From Chromatocurvus halotolerans (GTDB lineage Bacteria; Pseudomonadota; Gammaproteobacteria; Pseudomonadales; Halieaceae), in contig NZ_SLWX01000011.1 of assembly GCF_004340525.1 (NCBI RefSeq), positions 1-64,000 of the forward strand: a stretch of DNA of 64,000 nt, read 5' to 3'. Position numbers and translations under genes: made by a program. Under the pieces are notes generated by a model. It saw only the letters and a list, made by a program, of their open reading frames with translations, did not search any database and was not told the origin of the DNA. Shown one piece after another: positions 39,246 through 46,924 of this stretch. How positions within the stretch are numbered: position 1 is the stretch's first letter; every line of letters begins with the position of its first letter.

Positions 39246-39536
39246 TTACTCGACGACAGCGTAAAGCTCGCTCTCGCTCATGATGATCAGCTCTTCGCCT
39301 TCAATCTTGATAGTGTTGCTGCCGGCGTACTGACCGAAGACCACGGTGTCACCCACCTTGACTGCAACCGGGCGCTGCTCGCCGTTGTCCAGTACCTTGC
39401 CGTCACCAACTGCGACTACCTCACCCTGGTTCGGCTTTTCCTTGGCTGAACCCGGCAGCACGATGCCTCCGGAGGTTTTCTCTTCTTCTTCCTTGCGACG
39501 AACGACCACGCGGTCGTACAGCGGACGGATTTTCAT
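39246..39536 (-). CDS. groES: Co-chaperonin GroES (Hsp10)
   Basis: A 96-residue heptameric lid of GroEL. It has the mobile loop region [27 protein letters not shown] and the roof/beta-barrel core. First gene of the groESL operon, with CTGGAG 9 bp upstream. Regulation is visible: a CIRCE element and a sigma-32-like promoter lie 60-120 bp upstream. Confidence 0.99.
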   Translation of the reverse strand: MKIRPLYDRVVVRRKEEEEKTSGGIVLPGSAKEKPNQGEVVAVGDGKVLDNGEQRPVAVKVGDTVVFGQYAGSNTIKIEGEELIIMSESELYAVVE

Positions 39537-39594
39537 GGATTACGATCTCCAGTTCATTCAGTGTTATCAACTCCCCCATCGGGGCCTGCGCAGT

Positions 39595-39623
39595 GTATTG
39601 GGGTGGTCGGCAGGGAATTCAAG
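39595..39623 (-). promoter_or_regulatory. Sigma-32-like promoter of groESL
   Basis: On the minus strand CTTGAAT (39617-39623), 13 bp, then CCCCAATAC (39595-39603). It departs from the sigma-32 consensus by one base in each half. Located just downstream of the CIRCE element. Confidence 0.7.
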
Positions 39624-39629
39624 AGAGAA

Positions 39630-39656
39630 TTAGCACTCTTTTTGCGAGAGTGCTAA
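39630..39656. promoter_or_regulatory. CIRCE operator (HrcA binding site) of groESL
   Basis: TTAGCACTC (39630-39638), nine bases, GAGTGCTAA (39648-39656): a perfect match to the CIRCE consensus. It implies that the genome encodes the HrcA repressor and that groESL is under dual repressor and sigma-32 control. Confidence 0.95.
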
Positions 39657-39769
39657 AAAAGTTTTCGACAGGGGCTGTGAAGCGTGCTGGAGGAACGGTG
39701 AAAGCTGCGGCTCGCGGGTGTGCAGTGCCATTCACCGGAAGCAGGCATTATCGCTCTGGAAACAGACAG

Positions 39770-40207
39770 CTAGCGCTTTTCTTCATCGACCCGACGGTAT
39801 TCACCTTCAATGGTGGCGGGCGCTTCCGGACCCGGCTGATCGGGCCCCCGGGATTCCGGTCCCGTGGCCGACCCGCCCCCGAACAGCCAGCGTGACACGC
39901 GACGACGCAGCGGCCCGAACAGCACCAGCAGTGCGGCGACGTCGGTGATCAGACCGGGAATCATGAGCAGCAGCGCCGCGAGCCCCACCGCCATGTCATC
40001 CACGAGAATCTGCGGTCCGAAAATCCGGCCATCCTGCGCCTCGCGCAGCCGCATGAACATGTCCCGCCCCTGGAAGCGCAGCAGCATGATGCCGGCGACC
40101 AGAGTCAGAAAGACGTAGGCCAGCGCGGTCAGCGCGCCTACAGCCACACCCAGCTGGATCAGCGTCAGTAATTCCAGCCAGGGCATCAACAGTATTACGT
40201 ATCTCAT
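39770..40207 (-). CDS. fxsA: FxsA family membrane protein
   Basis: Small inner-membrane protein of the FxsA/YtzA family; in E. coli, overexpression of FxsA relieves F-plasmid exclusion of phage T7, and the normal role is unclear. About 145 residues with hydrophobic helices, family sequences TLVAGIMLLRFQG and AALLLMIPGLITDVAALLVLFGP, and a polar tail ending EGEYRRVDEE. ATG 40207 is closely preceded by GAGGGG; a later ATG at 40186 is an alternative. Located upstream of groESL, as in many gammaproteobacteria. Confidence 0.88.
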   Translation of the reverse strand: MRYVILLMPWLELLTLIQLGVAVGALTALAYVFLTLVAGIMLLRFQGRDMFMRLREAQDGRIFGPQILVDDMAVGLAALLLMIPGLITDVAALLVLFGPLRRRVSRWLFGGGSATGPESRGPDQPGPEAPATIEGEYRRVDEEKR

Positions 40208-40350
40208 CCCCTCAGTATGGGGGCTCAAAAAGGCTTTTCAAGCGCAGGCCATGCGAGGCGCGTCCTCTGGCACAGTTTGCACCCGCATGAAAGGCTGCTA
40301 CGGTTGCCGCCTTTTCGCCCCCGCAACCCGGGACAGGAGCGGCGTTGCCC

Positions 40351-41133
40351 ATGGAACTGCTCGTGATCGGCACCGCGGCGCTGTTAGCTGCGACACTGAC
40401 TTTCTTCTCCGGCTTTGGCGTCGGCACACTGATGACGCCGGTGTTTGCCCTGTTCTTCCCCCTGCCGCTGGCGATTGCCGCCACGGCGGTGGTGCACGTG
40501 GTAAACAACCTGTTCAAGCTTGGCCTGACGGTGCGCGATGCCAGCTGGCGGGTTGTAGCCGCCTTCGGCATACCGGCAATGCTGGCGGCCTTCGCCGGTG
40601 CCGGGCTGCTGCAGTCGATCAGTGGGGTGCGGCCCTGGTTCTCCTACACGGTGGCTGGACGCGAGCTGGCGGTGGCGCCGCTGAACGTTGTGATCGGCCT
40701 GCTGATCGCCGCTTTTGCGCTGCTGGAGCTTTGGCCGCGCTTCCAGGCACTGGCGGTAGCGCCTCGCTGGCTGCCGGTCGGTGGCCTGCTGTCGGGTTTC
40801 TTCGGCGGGCTCTCCGGACACCAGGGAGCCTTCCGCTCCGCCTTTCTGCTGAAGACCGGCCTGCCCAAGCAGGCCTTCATCGCCACCGGTATCGTCTGCG
40901 CCGTGATCGTGGATGCCGCGCGACTGTCGATCTATGGCAGCGGCCTCCTCGCCAGCGGCTCTGGACCCGACGGCCCGCTGCTCTGGCCGGTGCTGGTGGG
41001 GACGCTGTGCGCCTGCGCGGGCTCGCTGCTCGGGCGGCGACTGCTGAAAAAAGTCACCATGTCCGCCGTGCGCCTGACGGTCTCCATGATGATGCTGGTG
41101 ATTGGCCTCGGACTGATGAGCGGGTGGATATGA
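40351..41133 (+). CDS. TSUP family (TauE/SafE) membrane permease
   Basis: About 260 residues with eight or so hydrophobic helices and the TauE/SafE features FFSGFGVGTLMTPVFALFFPL and GGLLSGFFGGLSGHQGAFRSAFLL, the duplicated TSUP half-repeats. The family exports or imports organosulfur compounds, sulfite or related anions; the substrate here is unknown. ATG 40351 is used, but a TTG at 40345 lies 5 bp after AGGAG and could be the true start. Its stop overlaps the next gene (ATGA), so the two are co-translated. Confidence 0.85.
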   Translation: MELLVIGTAALLAATLTFFSGFGVGTLMTPVFALFFPLPLAIAATAVVHVVNNLFKLGLTVRDASWRVVAAFGIPAMLAAFAGAGLLQSISGVRPWFSYTVAGRELAVAPLNVVIGLLIAAFALLELWPRFQALAVAPRWLPVGGLLSGFFGGLSGHQGAFRSAFLLKTGLPKQAFIATGIVCAVIVDAARLSIYGSGLLASGSGPDGPLLWPVLVGTLCACAGSLLGRRLLKKVTMSAVRLTVSMMMLVIGLGLMSGWI

Positions 41134-41441
41134 CTGATCCGGCCAGTCTCAATGAACGCATCTGGCTTGCCGTTGCCGCCATTCCCGCCGGGCGTGTGAG
41201 CACCTATGGCGCCGTCGCCAACGCCGCCGGTCTGCCGCGGGGCGCCAGACGCGTCGGTCGCGCGCTGGGAGCGCTGCCCCCGGACAGCCAGATTCCCTGG
41301 TATCGGGTGATCAATGCACAGGGGCGGATTGCCATACCACAGGGCAGCAAGGCTGCCCGGGAGCAGTGGGACAGACTTCTCGGCGAGGGCGTAATTCCCG
41401 ATGCGAACGGCCGTATCGACCTGCGTCGCTACGGCGTCTGA
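41130..41441 (+). CDS. Alkyltransferase-like protein (ATL, YbaZ/Atl1 type)
   Basis: A 103-residue relative of the O6-methylguanine-DNA methyltransferase C-terminal domain (RVSTYGAVANAAGLPRGARRVGRALGALPPD, DNA-binding helix and Arg finger). The catalytic PCHRV is replaced by PWYRV, so it cannot accept alkyl groups. ATL proteins bind bulky O6-alkylguanine and flag it for nucleotide excision repair; most carry PWHRV, so the Tyr is a small variation. Translationally coupled (ATGA) to the TSUP permease and convergent with the TonB receptor. Confidence 0.9.
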   Translation: MTDPASLNERIWLAVAAIPAGRVSTYGAVANAAGLPRGARRVGRALGALPPDSQIPWYRVINAQGRIAIPQGSKAAREQWDRLLGEGVIPDANGRIDLRRYGV

Positions 41442-41448
41442 TCCGCCA

Positions 41449-43485
41449 TCAGAGCTGGTAGCGCAAACCGACTTCGAAGCTGCGCTCGGGCCCCACGTAA
41501 ATGCCCTGGCGCAGGCCGGTGATATAGCGCCGGTCCCCGATATTCTTCACGGCACCGAACACCGTCAGCTGGCGGTTGACCGTGTACCGGGCCATGGCGT
41601 CGAACAGGGTGTACGACGGCATGAGTCCACCCCACAGCCCCCCGGCAGCGCCTTCGGGGAAGGCTTCCTGATTGGTCGGGTCGCCGAACTGCTCGCCCCG
41701 ATAATGCGCCGTGAGCGCGGTACTCAGGGCGCCGTCACTGTAATTCAGCGAGGCGTTCGCCAGATACTCCGGCGCGTAGGGCAGGCGATTGCCGCGGTCG
41801 GGACCTGAACGGAATTCCGATTCCGGCACCCAGGTGAAGTTGGTATCGAGACTGAAACCGCCACCGAGTTCGTAGCCCAGGACCAGCTCCATGCCCTGAT
41901 GTATGGTTTCACCCGCGTTGCTCTGGGACAGGTTCGGATCGGTGTTACCCGTAACCACCTGGTTCTCGAAGTCCATGTAGAACAGCGCCAGTTCATAGTT
42001 CAGCGCGCCCTGCAGTCCGCGGATACCCAGTTCGTAGTTGACCGACTGCTCACCCTCGAGGTCCTGGTCCGTCAGTCCATCCAGCGCCACCCCGTTGGAG
42101 GCAGGCGAGAACGCCCGGTAGACACCGCCATACAGCTGTGCAGCGTCCGTGATCTGAAACGTCGCGCCGAGGCCGGGGAGGAATTCCGTATTGGAGGTGT
42201 CCTCGGAGGCGTTGTTCTCCGTCAGGATGACGCGCTTCTGCTTATAGGCTTCCACACGCAAGCCCGGGGTGACCGCCAGTCTGTCAGTCACCTCAATCCG
42301 GTTGTGCACATAGGCCGCGACGCTGTCTGCCGAATCCACGCGATGGCGGTCATTGATACCGGTGCGATCCGCCGCGCGGGTGGCGCGGATCCGCGTATCG
42401 TCGGATTCTTCCTGCATGAAGCGCAGTCCGAACTCGGCATCGCTGGCCATGCCGAACAGGCTGTGCTGCAGGTTCAGCCGGGTCTCGACGCCAAAACGCT
42501 CGAAGGACCGGTTGTTGCCGGTGAGATCATCCATATAGACCCAGCGCCCCGCCGCGTCCGACGCAGCGGTATCGACGTTGTAGCGCCAGTAATCCCGCGT
42601 AACCTCGCTCCAGTAGGCCAGCGTCTTCAGCGTTGCGCGCTCGCCGAGCTGCCATTCATGGCTGAGGTCGAGGCTGATACGGTCGGTCAGGAAATAATCG
42701 TCTGGCGCGGGATTGTAGGTTCTGCCCTCACGATAGTCCTCGAGCAGCAGCCCGCGATAGGAGATGTTCGCATCGTTCTCGTGGTAGGAGAATTTGACAC
42801 CGAGCGCGTGCTCGTCGTTGACCTGCATGCCCGCCTTGAGCATCAGGTCATTCATGTCATAGCCCTTGTCCATGAAACCATCACTCTGGGCGTGGGTGGC
42901 AACGACGCCGGCAAAGGCATCGCCGGACTCCGAGCGCGTACCCGCCTCAATCGTGGCCTCCCGTGTCCCGAAGGATGCCAGCCGCGTCGCGACCGCAACG
43001 CCCTCGTCCGGAGTTCGTGTCTGGTAGTTGATAACGCCGCCGATCGTCGACGGCCCGTAGCGCAGGGATGCCGAGCCCTTGAGCACCTCTATGCGATCGA
43101 CGCGCTGGATCCGCGGGTTGAAATAGCGCTCATTGCCAATGAAGAGACCGGGAGCCACGGGGACACCGTCCTCGAGGATAAGCGACTTCGACTCACTGGC
43201 CGACAGACCGCGCAGACCGACGTTGGCGACGATCGAGGTTTCCTCCTCGCTTTTGGTATTGATGCCGGGAACGCGACGCAGCGCGTCCTCCGTCGACATG
43301 GGCAAGAGCACGTCGAGGCGTTCGCGATCAATGATAACCACCGACCCGGTCTGACGTGACACGGCGTCTTCTCTTTTTCCGATAACCTCGATGACCGGTA
43401 GCGTCACCAGACGATCGCTGTCGGCGACCACTGCCACCGGCTGGAGGATGGCAGCGACTGCGGCGGCCATGAGTGTGCGTTTCAT
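41449..43485 (-). CDS. TonB-dependent outer membrane receptor, FecA-like
   Basis: A 678-residue outer-membrane transporter: signal peptide (MKRTLMAAAVAAILQPVAVVAD), a TonB box-like stretch (TLPVIEVIGKRED), the plug domain (EDALRRVPGINTKSEEETSIVANVGLRGLSASESKSLILEDGVPV; VLKGSASLRYGPSTIGGVINYQT) and a 22-strand barrel ending in an aromatic-rich terminal strand with Leu at the C-terminus. The plug resembles Fe(III)-dicitrate/siderophore receptors, so iron-chelate import is the best guess, without direct substrate evidence. A promoter and imperfect Fur-like AT-rich dyad lie upstream. No fecIR-type regulators are adjacent. Confidence 0.85.
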   Translation of the reverse strand: MKRTLMAAAVAAILQPVAVVADSDRLVTLPVIEVIGKREDAVSRQTGSVVIIDRERLDVLLPMSTEDALRRVPGINTKSEEETSIVANVGLRGLSASESKSLILEDGVPVAPGLFIGNERYFNPRIQRVDRIEVLKGSASLRYGPSTIGGVINYQTRTPDEGVAVATRLASFGTREATIEAGTRSESGDAFAGVVATHAQSDGFMDKGYDMNDLMLKAGMQVNDEHALGVKFSYHENDANISYRGLLLEDYREGRTYNPAPDDYFLTDRISLDLSHEWQLGERATLKTLAYWSEVTRDYWRYNVDTAASDAAGRWVYMDDLTGNNRSFERFGVETRLNLQHSLFGMASDAEFGLRFMQEESDDTRIRATRAADRTGINDRHRVDSADSVAAYVHNRIEVTDRLAVTPGLRVEAYKQKRVILTENNASEDTSNTEFLPGLGATFQITDAAQLYGGVYRAFSPASNGVALDGLTDQDLEGEQSVNYELGIRGLQGALNYELALFYMDFENQVVTGNTDPNLSQSNAGETIHQGMELVLGYELGGGFSLDTNFTWVPESEFRSGPDRGNRLPYAPEYLANASLNYSDGALSTALTAHYRGEQFGDPTNQEAFPEGAAGGLWGGLMPSYTLFDAMARYTVNRQLTVFGAVKNIGDRRYITGLRQGIYVGPERSFEVGLRYQL

Positions 43486-43520
43486 GTTGTTTTCCTGAGA
43501 GGAGTCGATTGGTGGCGCGA

Positions 43521-43549
43521 ATAATATTGCGAACCATTCCTGTTAACAA
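43521..43549 (-). promoter_or_regulatory. Promoter of the FecA-like receptor with Fur-like overlap
   Basis: TTGTTA (43544-43549) and TATTAT (43521-43526), 17 bp apart on the minus strand. The spacer and -10 overlap AATAATATTGCGAACCATT (about 43519-43537), a degenerate AT-rich dyad that could be a Fur box; this last point is weak. Confidence 0.5.
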
Positions 43550-43728
43550 TCCCAAATGAGACGTATTAATGCGCAGAGTCCAGAGAAAATTGATCAGGCG
43601 AGGCAGACGACATACGCCCACACCAGCTGGCGGACAGTCATCTCGCCGTCGGGATTGCGATTCGGCACCGGTTCTTTGAGAATCACCTGCCGCTGCGTAA
43701 CTGGCCGCAGACGCCACAGGAGACTCAC

Positions 43729-44703
43729 GTGCGCCAACTGACATGCTCTGTCGAGAACTGGTCGCTGAAGCGCCCTTTCCACATTACCGGCTACACGTTC
43801 AGTGAGGTGGCGGTACTCCACGCCAGTATTTGCGAAGGTGATCAGATGGGCCAGGGAGAAGCCACGGGCATCTATTATCTGCAGGAAACCGGCAGCAGCC
43901 TTCTCGCGCAGGCGCAGAGTGTCAGCGGCGCCATCGCCGACGGCGCCTCGCGCGACGATCTGCTGCGGCTGTTGCCGGCCGGCGGCGCGCGCAACGCCCT
44001 GGATGCTGCACTCTGGGACCTGGAAGCCAAACAGGCTGGGAAACGGGTCTGGGAGATGCTGGGTATTCCCATCCAGCCCGTGGTGACCGTCAACACGGTG
44101 GGCATCGGGTCGCCGGCGGACATGGCGACCGTGGCAAAATCGCTGGATACCGACCATATCAAGGTCAAGCTGAACGACGACATGCCCCTCGAACGTCTCC
44201 GTGCCGTGCGCGCCGCGCGACCGGACGCGGTGATTGTCGTGGACGTCAACGCCGGCTGGACCTTCGCCCAGCTGCAAGCCCTCGCCCCCCGCTTCAGGGA
44301 TCTGGGCGTTGCCATGATTGAGCAGCCGCTGCCGCGCGGCGCCGACAGTGAGCTGGAAGGCTACAAGGCGCCCCTGCCCCTGTGCGCCGACGAGTCCTGT
44401 CTCGATACCACGGAGTTCGAGCAGGCCGCGAAGCGCTACCAGATGATCAATATCAAGCTGGACAAGACGGGCGGACTCACCGAGGCGCTACGCCTTGCCG
44501 CGATGGCTCGCGACCGCGGCATCGACCTGATGGTCGGCAACATGGTGGGCACGTCTCTCGGCATGGCGCCGGGTTTCGTCATCGCCCAGCAATGCCGCTT
44601 TGTCGACCTGGATGGCGCGCTGCTGCTGCGCCGGGATCGCGACCATCCCATGAGCTATACCGGTGGCGTAGTCATGCCGCCTCCAGTCGAATTGTGGGGC
44701 TGA
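43729..44703 (+). CDS. dgcA: Enolase-superfamily epimerase, DgcA-like (N-acetyl-D-glutamate racemase / dipeptide epimerase family)
   Basis: A 324-residue enolase-superfamily protein starting at GTG 43729 behind AGGAGA. Catalytic residues of the dipeptide epimerase subgroup are visible: Lys145 and Lys147 in HIKVKLN, metal ligands Asp172, Glu198 (IEQP) and Asp221 (CADES), and Lys243 in NIKLDKTGG. Family members epimerise L-Ala-D-Glu; when paired with a DUF1611 gene, the marine DgcA enzyme turns N-acetyl-D-glutamate into N-acetyl-L-glutamate. The next gene, 5 bp away, is that DUF1611 partner, which favours the DgcA role; a murein dipeptide epimerase remains the alternative. Confidence 0.78.
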   Translation: MRQLTCSVENWSLKRPFHITGYTFSEVAVLHASICEGDQMGQGEATGIYYLQETGSSLLAQAQSVSGAIADGASRDDLLRLLPAGGARNALDAALWDLEAKQAGKRVWEMLGIPIQPVVTVNTVGIGSPADMATVAKSLDTDHIKVKLNDDMPLERLRAVRAARPDAVIVVDVNAGWTFAQLQALAPRFRDLGVAMIEQPLPRGADSELEGYKAPLPLCADESCLDTTEFEQAAKRYQMINIKLDKTGGLTEALRLAAMARDRGIDLMVGNMVGTSLGMAPGFVIAQQCRFVDLDGALLLRRDRDHPMSYTGGVVMPPPVELWG

Positions 44704-44708
44704 ACCGG

Positions 44709-45734
44709 ATGACGACGACCCTGACGCTGCGACCGCCCTACCTGATCTTCCTGGGCGATGAAACGCGCAAGACCTACGGCAAGACGGGCCAGGGCATTGC
44801 CGACTGGCGACCGGAACGCTGCGCCGGACAGCTGCGCCTGACGCCGGACACACTGCGCATCGGTTTGCCCGACCTCAGCGTGGAGGAGGCGATGGCCGCG
44901 GGCGCCGGCTCGCTGATTGTCGGTACGGCGCTGGTAGGCGGCAGTCTCCCGGCGGCGTGGATAGACACCCTGTGCCGCGCCGCGCGGGGTGGCATGGACA
45001 TCGTTGCCGGCCTGCACTCGCGGCTGGACAGCATCCCCGCGCTCGTGGCCGCGGCAAGTGAAGGCGGCGCAAGGCTGATCGACGTGCGCACCCCGCCCGC
45101 CGACCTGCCCGTGGGCAGTGGCAGAAAGCGCCGCGGCAGGCGTCTGCTGACTGTCGGCACCGACTGTGCGCTGGGCAAGAAGTACACCGCGCTGCAGCTC
45201 GAACGCGACATGCTCGCGCAAGGCCTCAACGCCAGCTTCCGCGCCTCGGGACAGACCGGCATCATGATTGCCGGCAGCGGCGTGCCCATCGATTGTGTAG
45301 TGGCAGATTTCATCTCCGGCGCGGCCGAAGTCCTGTCACCGGACAACACCGACGACCACTGGGACATCATCGAGGGCCAGGGCGCCATCTTTCATCCGGG
45401 ATACGCGGCGGTCACCCACGGTTTGCTGATCGGTTCACAGCCGGATGCCTTTGTCGTCTGTCACGAGGCGCACCGGGACGTCGTGAGCGGCTGGCCGCAC
45501 ATCCCGCTGCCCACTATCGGCGAGGTCATCGAGCGCACCGTGGCCATCGGCAGACTCACCAATCCGGCCATTCGCTGCGTGGGAATCAGCGTCAATACTT
45601 CACACCTGCCAGGCGCGGAACGTGCCGACTATCTGCAGTCGCTGTCTGACCGCTACGGGCTGCCCTGCGTGGACCCCATGGCCGGGGGGACGCAGGCGCT
45701 GTTGACCGGATGGGAGCGGCTTACGCTGGCATAG
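44709..45734 (+). CDS. dgcN: DUF1611 protein, DgcN-like D-glutamate N-acetyltransferase
   Basis: A 341-residue DUF1611 protein with a Rossmann-like N-terminal domain and a C-terminal P-loop domain (VGTDCALGKKYTA, residues about 149-161; FRASGQTGIMIAGSGVPID; and EGQGAIFHPGYAAVTHGLLIGSQPDAFVVCHE). In marine proteobacteria DgcN acetylates D-glutamate using acetyl-CoA, feeding DgcA. Start ATG 44709 with weak ribosome binding, coupled to dgcA by a 5-bp gap. Its 3' end overlaps the convergent RES toxin gene by 14 bp. No DgcR-type regulator is adjacent. Confidence 0.78.
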   Translation: MTTTLTLRPPYLIFLGDETRKTYGKTGQGIADWRPERCAGQLRLTPDTLRIGLPDLSVEEAMAAGAGSLIVGTALVGGSLPAAWIDTLCRAARGGMDIVAGLHSRLDSIPALVAAASEGGARLIDVRTPPADLPVGSGRKRRGRRLLTVGTDCALGKKYTALQLERDMLAQGLNASFRASGQTGIMIAGSGVPIDCVVADFISGAAEVLSPDNTDDHWDIIEGQGAIFHPGYAAVTHGLLIGSQPDAFVVCHEAHRDVVSGWPHIPLPTIGEVIERTVAIGRLTNPAIRCVGISVNTSHLPGAERADYLQSLSDRYGLPCVDPMAGGTQALLTGWERLTLA

Positions 45735-46470
45735 GGAGACGCCCGCCAACGAGGAAATCCTCCACCGCGAAACGCTGCACGTCGCCGCTGCGCTGCTGTC
45801 GAAATGCCACGGCAGTGGCGCGCAGCTCGCAGAACCACTCACTGCTCGATTCCGGTTCTCGACTCGCAAGGGCGAGCGGGGTGAACAGACCCGCGCAGAG
45901 ACCTCCCTGGGCGTCACGGGCAGACGCGTATTCAAACCCGTCAACGCCCGACCCGCGCATGTCCGACCCCAGAGCCTGGGTTTCCGTGTAGTCTTCGGCA
46001 TGGGTAATCACAGCCTGCGCTGCATCAAAGGGAGCCGCCTGCAGTTGCACCCCTTGCCTGCACTGATAGCGGACTGTGAACAGCGTGTGCTGACTGCGCA
46101 GGACATTGCGCGGAGGCGTGCCGCGCATGGAATACCAGAAGACGAGGCGATAATAGGCCGACTCTGCCAGCGCTGACTGACTTGATAGGCCACCATAAAA
46201 AATGCCCCGCTCATGCACGCGACCGAAGCGGGAACCCCAGCGCAGCGGAGGATAGCGGAAAGGCGTGGCAAGAAGATAATGATAGCCGGACGTCTCCGGG
46301 GGCAGCGGTGGCTTTGCGTCTTCCAGCATGGACTCGAGCAGTGTCTGCTCCTCCAGCGTATCAACATAAGCCAGTGTGGCCACCTGCTCCTGGCTTTCCA
46401 CCAGTCGATGCAGCTCTCCGGAAAGCGTCCTGGTATGCGCCTGTCCCTGATACTGCGACCAGATCGTCAC
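45721..46470 (-). CDS. RES-domain toxin (NAD+-degrading type)
   Basis: A 249-residue protein with the RES fold: Arg in YPPLRWGSRFG, the GIFYGGLSSQSALAESAYYRL helix containing the Glu, and the Ser in EYASARDAQGGLCAGLF. RES toxins such as those of the RES-Xre systems deplete NAD+ by ADP-ribosyl-cyclase-like hydrolysis and arrest growth. It starts at GTG 46470, overlapping the antitoxin stop (GTGA), and all key residues seem intact. The stop lies inside the convergent dgcN. Confidence 0.9.
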   Translation of the reverse strand: MTIWSQYQGQAHTRTLSGELHRLVESQEQVATLAYVDTLEEQTLLESMLEDAKPPLPPETSGYHYLLATPFRYPPLRWGSRFGRVHERGIFYGGLSSQSALAESAYYRLVFWYSMRGTPPRNVLRSQHTLFTVRYQCRQGVQLQAAPFDAAQAVITHAEDYTETQALGSDMRGSGVDGFEYASARDAQGGLCAGLFTPLALASREPESSSEWFCELRATAVAFRQQRSGDVQRFAVEDFLVGGRLPMPA

Positions 46471-46847
46471 AGCTTGCCGCGGATACCATCAACGAAGGTG
46501 AGCACCGAAACGAGCCCCTGGATTGTGGTTATCTGCTGCAGAGGGACGCCTCCCGTAGCCACATTCTCGCTGTGCATGAAATGACGCATCCAGCTGTCGT
46601 CACCACCGGTGAGTGCAAAGAGCGCGCGCGCCAGCCGCACCACAAGGAGCGCCAGCTCTCCCTGCTTGGTCCCGGGGTCCAGAGCACCATTTCGGCCCAG
46701 GCGGCTAACGGCGCTTCGATGCATGCCGAGGACAGCGCCGAGCTCCGACTGATTCATGCCGAGCTGTGCCGCCGCGCGCAGCACGGCTTTTGCAAGAACC
46801 GCGTCTCTTGCCGGGAACCTGTCCATGCCTGCCGGTTGAACAGTCAC
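46467..46847 (-). CDS. Xre/MbcA/ParS-family antitoxin (DUF2384)
   Basis: A 126-residue antitoxin for the RES toxin. An N-terminal helix-turn-helix (MNQSELGAVLGMHRSAVSRL) precedes the DUF2384 domain (LLVVRLARALFALTGGDDSWMRHFMHSENVATGGVPLQQITTIQGLVSVLTFVDGIRGKL) that blocks the toxin active site. GTG 46847 is preferred because AGAGAGG lies 5 bp before it. A palindrome overlaps the promoter, consistent with autorepression. Confidence 0.9.
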   Translation of the reverse strand: MTVQPAGMDRFPARDAVLAKAVLRAAAQLGMNQSELGAVLGMHRSAVSRLGRNGALDPGTKQGELALLVVRLARALFALTGGDDSWMRHFMHSENVATGGVPLQQITTIQGLVSVLTFVDGIRGKL

Positions 46848-46868
46848 TGGAACCTCTCTGTGCAAAAA

Positions 46869-46891
46869 TCACAAAAATAGAATATTTGTGA
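46869..46891. promoter_or_regulatory. Putative operator of the RES/Xre operon
   Basis: TCACAAA (46869-46875), nine bases, TTTGTGA (46885-46891): a perfect 7-bp inverted repeat in an AT-rich patch about 22 bp before the antitoxin start. The location is ideal for binding by the Xre antitoxin, though the half-sites also resemble a CRP site (TGTGA-like). Confidence 0.6.
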
Positions 46892-46924
46892 AAATAGCAC
46901 ATGGCCAGGGGTTCCACAATCGTA

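Noticed and set aside
43519..43537. A firm Fur box upstream of the TonB receptor
   Set aside because: The dyad matches the 19-bp consensus only loosely, so I list only the promoter and mention Fur as a possibility.
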